DNA of 64,000 nucleotides from Annona cherimola (lineage: Eukaryota > Streptophyta > Magnoliopsida > Magnoliales > Annonaceae). The translations under genes and the position numbers were made by a program. The DNA lies in contig CM059975.1 in assembly GCA_030490835.1 (NCBI GenBank), forward strand, positions 32,458,133 through 32,522,132, read 5' to 3'. The notes beneath the pieces were generated by a model. It worked only from the letters and a program-made list of their open reading frames with translations, was not told the origin of the DNA and did not search any database. The first letter of the stretch is position 1; each line of letters starts with the position of its first letter. Positions 47,875-61,400 of the stretch are shown here, piece after piece.

Positions 47875-48231
47875 ATGTCGTTAATGGCGTCGATTATGCG
47901 CCGGAAAATCCCTTACAGACCATTTGGCCGTAAACATTTCCTTCTAATTCACACCAATTGCTTCTCCTCCTCCTCCTCGTCGCCGTCCAAGACAGATGAG
48001 CGGAACATAGAGAAGATCCTAATCGCCAACAGAGGAGAGATTGCTTGCCGCATCATGCGAACTGCCAAGAGACTCGGCATCCGGACCGTCGCCGTCTACA
48101 GCGATGCTGACCAGCACGGTCTCCACGTCAACACAGCCGACGTGGCTGTCCGCATCGGACCCCCTCCAGCTCGCTCCAGCTACCTTAATGCATCCGCCAT
48201 CATTGAGGCCGCCATTCGAACTGGTGCTCAG
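47875..48231 (+). CDS. MCCA: MCCA exon 1
   Basis: Residues 1-119: targeting peptide and start of the biotin carboxylase N domain ([20 protein letters not shown]). Donor CAG|GTGAGA, phase 0. GC-rich compared with the following introns. Confidence 0.93.
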
Positions 48232-51200
48232 GTGAGACACATTTAACTTCACGCCGCGAATGGAAAGTGGGATCGTTCTTCTCAAGTTTCTCTGGATGCC
48301 CGTTAGGAAAGGCTCCACTTTGATGCGTTCGCTGCTTTCAGTCTACTGATTCTGCCGTTTAATTGCGTTGTCTAGAGATTGCTTCCAGAGATTAATGCTT
48401 TTGCCTCGTTGTTTTGCTTGCGGTGAAGTGTGGTTGGATTGCTTGAAAAAGCTGAAGTGGTGGTAAAAATTGGTTTCCACACATTCCTCGCCTTTGCCAA
48501 ATGGGTAAAAGGACTGATCAGTCTCTGGGCTGGAAATGCTTTCGACATTTTGGGATCAGCTCAGTCTATTTAGAATTAATGTGACTAAATAACTGTCTTC
48601 CATGACATCATGGATGTGTTATGGAAATTTTTATGAAGATGTGGAGAGATTTTTAATGGGAATTTTGATGCAATGAGTAGTTGTCCCTCCAAATTGTCTT
48701 CCTTAACTTTAGTTCTTGCTTATCCGGCTCTTTTCCTTACCCTCACTGGCAAGATGGAATAATTGCAGCTAGAATGAAAACTTAGAGATGGTTATACGAA
48801 TCAGTTAACAACACGAGTAGATAGAAATAGATGTTGATGGTTTAGCCACTTGCAATGCAGGCCATGAATTACACTCCAGAAAATAGTCCGATGTACATTG
48901 GAATCCATACTAATATGTTGGATGGAGTCGCAAAACAATATTTGTTATTCATGTTTCTGATCCCAATTAGTCGTGACATGGAGTGGATGGTGGCTAATAC
49001 CTTCCTGGATCAGATTCTTTGTAATTTTTTTTTTTTCAGCCTTTCTTTGTCCAAACTCACTGGTGTTTCAAAAACAAAATAGTTGTGGGAGATTTGGAAT
49101 CATAAAGTAATGCAACCTCCCTGCGTACCACGCATGTGAAATTCTTTTCATGTGGAAAATCTTCATGGACCCAATAGTCATGCAGTGATCAAGGACTTCA
49201 TGGGAGTAAGTTATCTCTGGAATCTTTCCTGGAATGCAGGCTATCCACCCTGGCTATGGCTTTTTATCAGAAAGTGCTGAATTTGCTGAACTATGTGCAG
49301 CTGAAGGGCTCACATTCATTGGCCCCCCTGCATCTGCAATTCGAGATATGGGTGATAAGAGGTATGAAGCAGTTTTACCATCAATTTGATGTCCTATTTT
49401 ATTTAATGCTCCTTTGTTGTCATTCTTTTTTCTATTAACTTCCTTAATCTTCCTAGTTTTTCTATATTTTTGTTAGCACATTTTGGCGCATCTTCTCATG
49501 TGCTAAAATATTCTATATTAGGAATGTTAATGCCCATATAGCCAAGGAATAATGAAAATTCTGTTGCTGTGTTTGGGAATAGGAGTCTTCCCTTTCTTTG
49601 ATTTTTCATGCGTGTACAGTGCATCGAAACATATAATGGGAGCAGCTGGGGTGCCAATTGTTCCTGGTTACCATGGCAATGAACAAGACATTGATTTTCT
49701 GAAGTTGGAAGCTGAGAAAATTGGATATCCGATACTAATAAAGCCAACCCATGGTGGTGGTGGAAAGGTAATCTTTTTACTGTTGATCTTGGGGAATAAA
49801 GCTTGGGAATGAATTTGTTCGTTTGTCAAACTTCAGGCTAAAAAGTAGTAGAATGTTCTTTTGCTGAAATTGCAATTTACGGTTTTTCTAATGCTTTATT
49901 CCGAAACTATAACGCTTCTGCAAATGCAGAAATCATTCATTCTCATGAGTTATTGCTAATGAATAATTGGGGATGTGATAAAGATGCCAAAGGCTCTGCA
50001 GTTCAATATTAATATGTTTTCTGGTTTTTGGTGGTTGGTTTTTGGACTTTTTAACAGTCTTAGAGTATGATCATATTCTAGGCTATTTCACAGAAGCACC
50101 AAAATTGTGGATTACAGAGGCAATTTTGATCTCGGTGAGACTTTCCACAAATAAAAGAAGTTAGAGTATAAGCAAATGATATTGGAAGCATAAATGTCCA
50201 AATTGAGTGCTTCCATTTGGGTGCAATATTTCAACTGATATAGACATAGCTTGCTAATTTCATGATGATATTTTATGAGCCCAGTGGCAAATCAGCATTG
50301 ACTCTTGGTCGAGGTTGTAGTTGGGGAATTATTGTTGATTCTGTGCCTGAGCACTACTTATATTCTGTGCATATCATCATTCCAAAGGATTCGGCATTTC
50401 ATTTCTTTCTTTTTAATATTAAAGATAGGGAGAGTAGATTCTAAGCTTAGATGTGTCCAATTCAATATATTCAAAATGCAGACCCGGCATTTAGATCCAG
50501 AAAAAAAAAAAAAAAGAGAAGAAAAAAGAAAAAAATGTAGACCTGGCATAATGAACTTTCAAAAGATATATCCAGCGAAAGTTTTAGTATGGGGTAGGAG
50601 GAAACAAGGCCAATTCATCACCTAGTAGAAAAATTTACAGATTACATCCTCCTACAAAAACATGCTACCCAAAAGTAAAAAAGACAACTTATTTGCACTA
50701 GAAGCCACCCTATCTCAAATCCTTAGGCATCTATGTTCAAAATATGGATGAATTTATTAGTTGCGGAAGATTTAGATAACTGTACACTGATGCATGTGTG
50801 CGGGAGCTTGTAGTATTTAGAATTGATGTTGTTTTTGGTTTGAAAATTTTCCCCCATCTGTTACTTGTATAGTGTTATATACCTTATGCACAGAGGAAGC
50901 TACTTTAAGTTGTAGTGCAAAGTTTTCAGCTGAAATGTAGTTGCATAAGCAAGAAGAGTTTCCTTGGTTTAAGCACCGAATGGAGATATTCTGTCGGAGT
51001 TTATAATTTATAACTACAAAGATGCACTGTAAGGATGAATTACTGAATTCTTTATATCTTGTAGTGCTACAAAATTGCTTTCTTCACATTGCATAATGGT
51101 TTTAAATCTTTCTTGAAATGTGTGATTTCATTTGATAATATATCTTGTCTTTTTCCATCAACATCATGATTTAATCATCTGTGAGGAATGTAGGAACCTA

Positions 51201-54200
51201 ATTATTTGAACATGCTTCTACCATAGGGTATGAGGATAGTGAATGAACCACATGAATTTGTAGAGTCCGTTTTGGGTGCACAGCGTGAGGCCACAGCTTC
51301 ATTTGGCATGAACACTATCTTGCTGGAGAAATACATTACTCGTCCAAGACATATAGAAGTACAGGTAATTTTTATTGGATTTAAATTTAGTTGTTTGTAG
51401 TTTTCTGCAAACATTATTCTGATACCTACCATGTCATGATATTTTCATGATTTTGCAGGCATGGTTTTTCCATCACCTTCTATTTTTGTCTTAACAAATA
51501 CACTCTGGTAGAATGATGTAGGTTGTTTAACTGCATTGATTCCTGAATCAAGCATGAATTTGTAATAGCATAGATGTGTTCACGAGGTCCACTTTTGTGT
51601 CATTTTATGGTTGGCTGGATAGTCATTCCATTAGTTAGGTTATTGCTCTCACAAATTGTGTTGATTTAGAATGATAGGTGTACCTAGTTCATAAGCTCTT
51701 CCTAATGCAAGGTTTAGAGATGCTGAAATCTATGCAGATCCTTGGGTGTGTTTGGTATTTGAGAACACTTTTGAAAGAAAAGTTTTTGATGGAAAGCTTT
51801 TGAAATAGGAGAAAGTGATGTGATATGATAAAGGTAATGACGAGTAAAGAGAATAAAGTTAAAATAAATAGGTAGTTGTATGAAAAGTTGTGAAGAAATG
51901 ATTGAAAATAGTGTAGTTGTATAGAAAAATGTGAAGAAATGATTGGAAAATAGGGTGGTTGTGGAGGGAAACAAAAGTTTTCAATGGAAAATTATTGTTT
52001 TGGTGAATATGTTCCTTTTTTGGGTGCAATGATTAACATGACTCAAACCTGCATCTCCAAGGATGTAAGCCAAAAACCTTACCATAATGCTAGGCAACAC
52101 CCTCTGTTAGTCTATATCTTATCTATTGGCATAAAAAAAATGAACCCAGTTTATTTTGTGCATTTAATGGATAATATTCACTTAGACAATCAGTTTAATG
52201 CAACTCAGTAGCTGACCTGGTTCATGTACATGTGTTCTTAGAGTGTAGACCTCTCTAGTCATCAGACATAATGCTGGGTTTGATTTTGCACAAGCTGCTG
52301 GAACTTATTGTGTGATGGGTGCTAAAATAAATGGTGGAAATTCTTTTAGTCCAAGTTGATAACTTGAAGTCGCCTTTAATCTTTGTTTGAAATCCAAGAC
52401 AACAAATGAGACAATAAGATAGCATTTCCATGTCTGATTATCCAGGAATAAAAGATGATTTCCTTCGATATCATCTCAATTCTCACAGAAATTGGGATAA
52501 TATCTGTTGATAAAGAAAACTTTTAGGTAAAAAGGAGATTTTACTGGTAAAATTGTGAATAAATCAGTAAAACCGTAGATGATATTATTAGTAGAGAAGA
52601 AAATCTAGTTTTCAATTATGATGATGTATATTATCAAAAAAAATTTTTCCACACACTTTTTCATTTAAATACCCTACTTTTCAATTATTTTTACACATTT
52701 TTCTGTAAAACCACCATACTTTCCAATCATTTTTACACATTCTTCCATACAACTATCTTTTGCTCCTAATCATTACTGCTATCTTATCACATCATTTTTT
52801 CACTTTTTAGAAAGTTTTTCCATATCAACTTTCAACAAATTTTTTCCACATTACACCCAAATTCAGAACATCGATCAGATCTAGAAGACTTGTTTTTGGA
52901 AGAGTGATATTTGCTGAGTTTGTGGTGTGGTGCAGATTTTCGGTGACAAACATGGTAATGTTTTGCACTTATATGAGAGAGATTGCAGTGTGCAAAGAAG
53001 GCACCAGAAGATAATAGAAGAAGCTCCAGCTGTAAACCTCCTATTCTCTGCATTTTCTAATCCTTGTTCGAACTCTTTCTGTAGTGACAACTAATCACTC
53101 AATTTTAATACAGCCGAACATTCTTAATGAGTTCCGCTCCCAGATAGGGGAAGCTGCTGTCTCTGCTGCCAAGGTATGACTATACCTTTGATCTTTAATG
53201 TCATCGATATGCTACCTATGAGGAAGAATTTGTGTTGTCCATCCTGCACAGAGCAGCATTGCCCTGAAGGTCATCAACTGAAGAACTGAGGGTGGTTATC
53301 TTATTGGGATGATAGATTTAGATAGACCAATTTTTCATGGGATATTGTTTTTTTAAGCTATATTTACAAATTCTATGGTGCTTTTTTTTGCAGTTTTGTT
53401 TTGCAAATTCTGTTATACCTTTTATCCCCATTTTATCTCAGTACATTAGAGAGAGGTTTGAAAATAGCAAGTCAGAAGAGAATTCATGTAGCCAATCTGG
53501 CAAATGGATTCTACCCTCTTCTTTTCTTCTTCATTCCCATTGTTCATAGGGCTGGTCACAGGATGTATTGCAACATCTTACACCATGGGATGGTGCATCC
53601 ATGAAGAGATCTTATCTTATTCTGGAATTCTATTTAAAGTCTTAAGTTGTTTGGTCCAAATTTGAGAAGTGGGACCACTTTGAGACTGAAAAAAGAGATC
53701 TGCATACCTTTTCAGGATTAAAATATCACGGTTGATGTTTTTCTTCTTCAATCTCTTCCGAGATTCTGTTGTTACCTAATTGTTTTACTGTAATTCATGT
53801 ATTTTTCTTTTTGCCTGGTTCTGCTTCTTGATATGGCCAGTTGTACTTTTGCTGACCTGGATGGCCTCTTTTGTATTGAATATCTGAAAGGCAGTTGGTT
53901 ATCACAATGCTGGCACTGTGGAATTTATAGTGGATACTGCATCTGGTGAATTCTATTTCATGGAGATGAACACCCGTCTTCAGGTGATACTTTTTCCTCT
54001 CTTCACCCCCTCCAAAAAAAAAAAAAAAAAAAAAAAATCTTTTTAACATTGCATATCTGTTAATTTCGTTATTGTGATCACTGGTACTGCCTATTAGATA
54101 TATGTACAAATTTCCTTCTTTCTTTCTAGTTCATAAAGAGTAAGAGTCTCATCTTTAGGAGTTCCTTTTCAGTGTTGTTTTAGTAAATGTGATTTTAGCT

Positions 54201-56999
54201 GTTATTGACTGTGCAATAGTCACCTGTTAGGTGGAGCATCCTGTGACTGAGATGATTGTTGGCCAAGATCTTGTGGAGTGGCAAATCCGTGTGGCCAATG
54301 GAGAACCTTTGCCCTTGACTCAGTCGCAAGTGCCATTATCAGGTAATGCCGTCAGAGACTTGACTTTTTAAATATTGAATAGAGAAGAAATTAATGGCAC
54401 TGTTTCTTTAAGCTGTAAACCTGTCTTTGTTGAGTTGTTCGTAGGTATGATGTGACATTTGTGACCTCACAAACTGCACATAATAAAATATAGGTAACTT
54501 AAGTCGTCGTCATTATCATTGTTCTGTGTCCCTACCTTGTGGTCTATTTTTCGTTAGCAAAAAAGAAAAGAAGAGATAGGTAAAAGAAAAGTCACCACAG
54601 AAATGGGTGATTTGTTCCTACTCTAAAAATTATCTTTTTCTTTCCACTTTTTTGTCCCAGAAAAAGTTTATTTATTGCATCTTCTTCACCTTATCGATGG
54701 CATTATTCCTAATACAATTGATATTATTTCCTTCACATTTTTATTTCATGTCTTTTTAATCTTCATTCCTATCAATTTTTTAGATATTATTATGCTTGCG
54801 GTTCCATGTGACTCCTTCCATTTTTAATATCTTGATGCTTGATAAGAAATCTACTCCATTCATTGTATTTAAAATCATTTATTTAACTATGAGGCGAAGT
54901 TTCATCCAAATTAAATATGTACGTGGGCCACATTTGCTCATATATATATATTCATGTGTGAATTATGAAAAATGTTTAGATCCATTTATATATGTATTAG
55001 ATTATAAGAGTAATTTATAGAATCATTTATTCATATAATAATGATATTTTAGATGATTTAAATATTGAAAATATAACTTTAAATTTGAGATTTAGTATGA
55101 AACTTTTTTATTGCATTGATTTTACACATTTATAGATGTAACTTATGCACAGTGTTACTAGACAAATCAAAGAGTTTACATCATAATGTAAATAATGCTA
55201 AATACAATAAATGCAGTGGATTTTCTATTAAACATTTAGATATTAAAAATGGAAGGGGTTATATAGAAGATGAGTTTCATATAAGCAAAGCTCTTTCCCC
55301 AATAAGCTTATTTATTGACATATTTTTCCCAGTGCCTTTCAGTCCTATTATTTTGTCTTTTCTCTTCTTATCTTACGGCTTTCTACATGGATAAACTCAC
55401 TCCTAATTACTGCTATTGTTGGCCTTCGTTGCATATGAGCTAACCATAAGTCTGTTGATGTAAGAGATGACAAGAGATGACTATTTATTCATTTAGACAT
55501 TAATTGGTCACTGAAGTTTATTTTATGCGTAGTTGATATCTTTTATGAATTTAATTATTTGACTTAAGATTCAATGTAACAATCAGCATATTAAAATATA
55601 GATAAGCTTGATAAATAGTTTAGATTATGTTTTAGTATTTTATTAGATTTTAGTGACATACACTTCCATCAGGTCCTGTTCAGTTGAATCTAGTTGGATC
55701 AGATTATGATTTTGCATACTGGAAAATTTTGAATTTTTTCCATTCCTATTCTTTAGGGTTTTTATTATATGCACCCAGTTGCACTTAGACTCAGTGCACC
55801 TGGGTGCAAATACTTATTTTCTAAAATTTTTTTGAAATATTTTTATACAACTGTTATTATAAATGTATTTAACATGTTTATCAATTTTTACCATTTTTCG
55901 AGATTTTTAAATATTTTTCGGATTTTTAAAATTACTAAAAATGCCACTGATTTTTAAAAATCCAGAAAAGTATCTAAAAATCTCCAAAAATGGTAAAAAT
56001 TAATACGCATATTGAATACACTTATATTAACAGTTTCATGAAAAAAGTTTCAAAAAAAATAAAAAGGGGTGAAATACACTCGGGTGCACTGAGTCTAAGT
56101 GCACCTGGGTGCATATAATAAGAACCCCACTTTCCAATACACAATAAACCTATTTTTCCACCACCAGGTTACTCATTGCCCAGCCATCCCATTGGCACGA
56201 GTTTGAATGGCAGGTGGAGCATTTGTCCCCATTTATTATTTGGGAGTCGTGCCTCCATAATTCTTAGATGGGAGCTGATTGTCTCCTTCAATTTGTAAGA
56301 ATGTCTTAGGCTTCATTGTAATAGATATTAAAATGGATGTAAATATATACCAATAAAAAAAATAACCTTATTTTTCCTTATTCTTGCTTATATTTTTCAT
56401 CTTCCAATATATGATTTGACATATACCTACCATAGCAATCCTACAACAACCCTACTTTTCCAAATTTCTTTTCCTTTTAAATTCCAGATTCACATGAGCT
56501 GAACAGGCCCTTAGGGTTGTTTTTCTATCAACATGGCATCATATATTAGGGTTGAGGTTTTTCAATTGATTGATTATTGAAGTGTAACTTTGGTTTTCTC
56601 TATGCCATAATTCTTCTTACTTAGGTTTTCTTTTACTTCTTATCTCTCCTATTTCTCCTGTCTTTTGTTCTTTTTTGGATTTCTCTTTTTTCATGAAATT
56701 CTTCTTTTTCCTTCAAGCCGTTTCCTATTTCATTCTGTTGGAGCATTTCTATTTATGCCATTTTATCATATTTCTTTCTTTATGAATAGATTAACAAATA
56801 TTCTTATGTCTATTGTGCGACAATGAGATGGAAGATGGGATTTCATAGAAATTGGTTTTTGAATTTTTAAATTCAGAATGAGTTGAAGTTTTCAAATGAC
56901 ATAGTATGCATGTAGACACTTTACTACAAGGGCATCAGAGTCCGTTCTGTCAACTTCTTTGTACTTCGATCTCAGCCATTTATTCCTTATGCTTTTCAG

Positions 57000-57037
<38 letters not shown>

Positions 57038-57237
57038 GACTGATCCTATTAGCCCTGGCTAAGCAGGGGCTAAGCAAAGTTTTGCTTAGTCTACCTCAAA
57101 AAACTTATTTGCAACAACTTTTTTTTTGTTTTTTCTTTATACACTTGTTTATCTAAGTGTATTTAACATATAAATCAAGTTTTATCATTTTTGGATATAT
57201 TTATATATATTTTTTAGAATTTTAAAAATAAGGGTAT

Positions 57238-57294
<57 letters not shown>

Positions 57295-58389
57295 ATATTC
57301 AGGCGCAGCGCAATTGCACCGTAATTACGGTGCAGGTGCGTCAAAATGGGCCTCATATGATCATAAAATTATAATATACTCCACCCATATAATTAGAATA
57401 ATGTATTCTATTAGCATACCAATTTTCATCCCAAATGGATATGTGTATGGACACCATCTGAAAATGGTACAAATTTAACGTAATAAAATAGTTTGATGTA
57501 AATAACAACTTTAAAGTGATTTTTTCAACATGTAAACCATTTGCTATAAAATTTATACATGGATAAATAATTGTATAAAATTTCATTGCATTCTAATATG
57601 TGTGGGGCCCATTTTTGGGCAAATGTACCGTTGTTCCGGTGCAATTGCACTGCACCGAAACAGTTCTCTGTAGTTACTTGCACCATAAATTACGATGCAG
57701 CTACCTCAAAATGGGCCCCACATAATCATAAAATTATAATCTACTCCAACCATTGTATTTAGAATTACATATTCTATTATTATATCAATTTTCATCCCAA
57801 TTGGATATATGTGTAGACCCCATCTGAAAATGGTTTAAATTCAACATAATAAAATAGTTTGACGTAAATAACAACTTTAAGTTGTTTTTTCAACATGTAA
57901 ACCATTTGCTATAAAATTTATATATGAATAAATGATTGTATCAAGTATCAATACATTTAAGTATATGTGGGGCCCATTTTAGGCTAAATGTACGATAAAT
58001 TCCATTGTAGGTAGCTGCACCGAAAGGGTCTATATATATATATAGAAAATTATTCAAGTGCAGCACGGTGCAATCCGCCCCAAAATGGGGCCCCGTATGT
58101 ATTAAAATTAACATCAACCCCACCTATTGCATTTAGAATTATTTATTCTGTTAGCTTACTAATTTTCATCCAAATCTAACATGTATAGATGCCTATTTTT
58201 AAAATAGTATAAAATCTACGTAATAAAATAGTTTAACGTAAATATCAATTTTAAAATGGTATTTTTAATATCTAAACCATCTAGAGTATGTTATGTATAT
58301 AGATAAATGATTTTACAGAGTATTTTAACATTATAATATGTGTAGGGCACATTTTGCAGCAGACTGCAGTCCATCTACATTGGATGAGT

Positions 58390-58430
<41 letters not shown>

Positions 58431-61400
58431 TTTTTGCTTTCTTTACTGTTTTATACCGTATAGTGCATACTTGGACTGTTCTATTTATTTCTCATTGTCA
58501 GGCCATGCCTTTGAAGCCCGGATATATGCTGAAAATGTCCCAAAGGGATTCCTTCCAGCTGCTGGTATTCTCCATCATTACCGTCCTGTTCCTGTTTCAC
58601 CAGCAGGTAATACAGTTATCTGTATGTGTCTGGAATATTGTCCATGCAGTTCTATTTGTTTCGTTTATCATAATTTGTCTTACAGTTTGTGTACTTTGGG
58701 TGCATGCTGCTGTGCAGTACGAGTTGAGACAGGAGTTAAAGAAGGAGATACTGTTAGTGTGCATTATGATCCAATGATAGCTAAGCTTGTAGTGTGGGGG
58801 GAAAATCGCAATGCAGCTTTGGTTAAGCTAAAAGATTGCTTATTAAAATTTCAGGTGCATATTTGATTCTTACACTCATAAGTGGAAATTTTAAAGAAAT
58901 TAGTTCCCATTTCATTGATATCCATTAATGATAAATGTATTTGATTTCGATGATTTAAGAAACATGTCATTGTCAGCCGTCTTCCAAGAGTCTTCATAAT
59001 ACTGCTGTTTTGAACAGGTCGCAGGGTTACCCACCAACATTAGCTTTCTTCAAAAGCTAGCTGATCATTGGGCCTTTGCATGTGGCCAAGTTGAGACACA
59101 TTTTATTGAACATTTTAAGAATGATCTCTTTGGTGTGTCAACCTATCTAGTGGGAAAGGATGCTTTATCTGCTGTTCAAATTGGCGCTGCTCTAGCTGTT
59201 GCTTGTGTTTGCAAATTGGAGCATATAGCATCAAAGGAAAGTTTCATTGGTAATATGACCTTATTATATGTTTTGCTTGCTTGTAGCTGTCAAACATCTA
59301 TACTTACCCTTCTGGCATCTTAGTTGTTTTAACTTGTTTACTTCACATTTTTCTTACCAGTTGACATGTACAGGGAGGGAGAACTTGCTCTCTTTATGGT
59401 ATACAAACCCACCTTTCCGACTCCATCACACCGCAAGACATGCGATGGAACTTGAGTTGGAGGATGACTCTGAAGGCATTGATTCTAGTATGAAACTCAA
59501 TGTTATTTATCAATCTGATGGAAGCTACTTGGTTGAGGTACATACTGGTTTTATAAACTGCCTGGTGTTTGTATTCTGAGTAAACTGTAAGCTAGAAATG
59601 TTATAATCACAATGTCCTCATATGGACAGATGCACTGGATGAATTATAAGGGTTACTCTTATTCTAGTCTGCAGAGTAATTTCGTAGTAGTGGCAGTTTT
59701 CTTTCCTCTGGATTGAGTAGTCTTTAAGTGGAGGAATTTCTGAATTTTCTTTTCTTCTAGATTGAGTGCAATCCCTAAGCAAAGGAATTTCTGATGAAAT
59801 GATGTCTATGGGCCATATTCAGCCAATATTTGAAAGCCAACTTATTTTCTGCTAATGTTTGAAAGTTGGCACAATTTTAATTATCACTAACTGTGATAAA
59901 CAGACAGATCCCTGTAATGTGCATTGTCCGTCAGGGAAAAATTCCAATTGCCATAATCTGAGAGTAGAGATTAAAAAAATTTAGTGGACTGGGATGTATC
60001 ATTTTTTTTTCCTTTTCTATTTTCACTACCGTGTGTGGTATTCAATCTTACTTTAATAACAGAACTCTTTGAGAAATGATTCTACAATGAGTCAATGTTC
60101 TAGAAATTCCATCAGTGTGTGGCCTGCATATTTATCATTTATGCTGTCATCATCCAAAATTGAGCATGCATAGACCCTGATTATTCAAATTCTTCATTTT
60201 TTATATCTTGCATTCTAACTAGTTATGGAGAATGTTTATGTTCTTTTTACCATGCTTTTAGTGATTGATGCTTGGGTTCTTATTTTAGCTGAGTTCTGGA
60301 TTTGCTTGCTTATCTTATATTCTATTCTAGTATGCTGAAGTACTGGAGTTTCTATTTTCAGATAGAAGGGAACAATTCTCCTGGGTTGGAAATCAGAGCT
60401 TCACATTTGGGAGATCTAAGTTTCAGAGTTCATGCTACTGGCTTAAGTTTGGATGTCAGTTTGGCAGTTTATACAAAGGTGATTTTAGTTCTCATCCCTG
60501 ATTCTTGTCTGGTCCTCTTGAACACTGATCATTTTTGGGGGTGTGTTTTAACAATTCATGCTTTTCCTAAAACTATATCTAACTGTAGCAATGTCTTACC
60601 TCAGTGATTCAGATTCATAAAGTGTTGTCAGTTAGCCTGGTCCTGCATCCTTGGTGGTGTAGGTTCATCTTAGAAACAGCCGTTTGAAAATGAATGTATG
60701 GCACTATGGCTTTGGACATCTTGCCTTCCCAAGGACTGCATTGCTGGAGCCTTGTGTATTGCGTGTGCCTTTAGTGCTGCTCACTTTAAATTTGTGCCAT
60801 GGAGCATGGTTCAGATTCCCACTCATCTAGAACCTCATGGAATTTCTATGATTCAGCTCTATTAAAGGCATTTTAAAGCATGGGGCCAAGATTTTCAGAA
60901 AAACCATCGAGGGGGGGTTTTTATGAGCCAATGTATTATTGAATCTATATCCTGCATTGGCTGTCACACAGTGCTTATTCAGAACATGAAATCTCGCATA
61001 TTTTACATTCTGGGTTACACTATTGAAGTGGCTGACTTAGACTTGGATTACTAGTAACTGAAAGTATATGGAACAACCAACAGGCAGCCTCTAATCAATC
61101 AAAATAACTGAAAGTATATGCGACAACCAGCAGCAGCTTCTAACCAAACAATCTCTTTCATCAGAACTTTAATTTTAACCTGCTTTGCCAGTGAATGTTG
61201 TCCAAATTTGAGATCAAATACAGGTGTTAATATATTTTAATTTCTGATGCATGAAACAAATTGAGTTGGAATCAGGAAATCTTTGAGTGAACCTGCATAA
61301 TTAGGCATTTAATTACTTGTTTTTGGAAATGCTTCTTTCACATTCCTTTTTCAATTTTATCTCCAGATTTTGGAGGATAGACCTTTGCATTTTTTTTTTT

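Noticed and set aside
55116..55394. 92-codon ORF in MCCA intron 8
   Set aside because: Runs through the palindromic family F repeat; not part of the MCCA frame.
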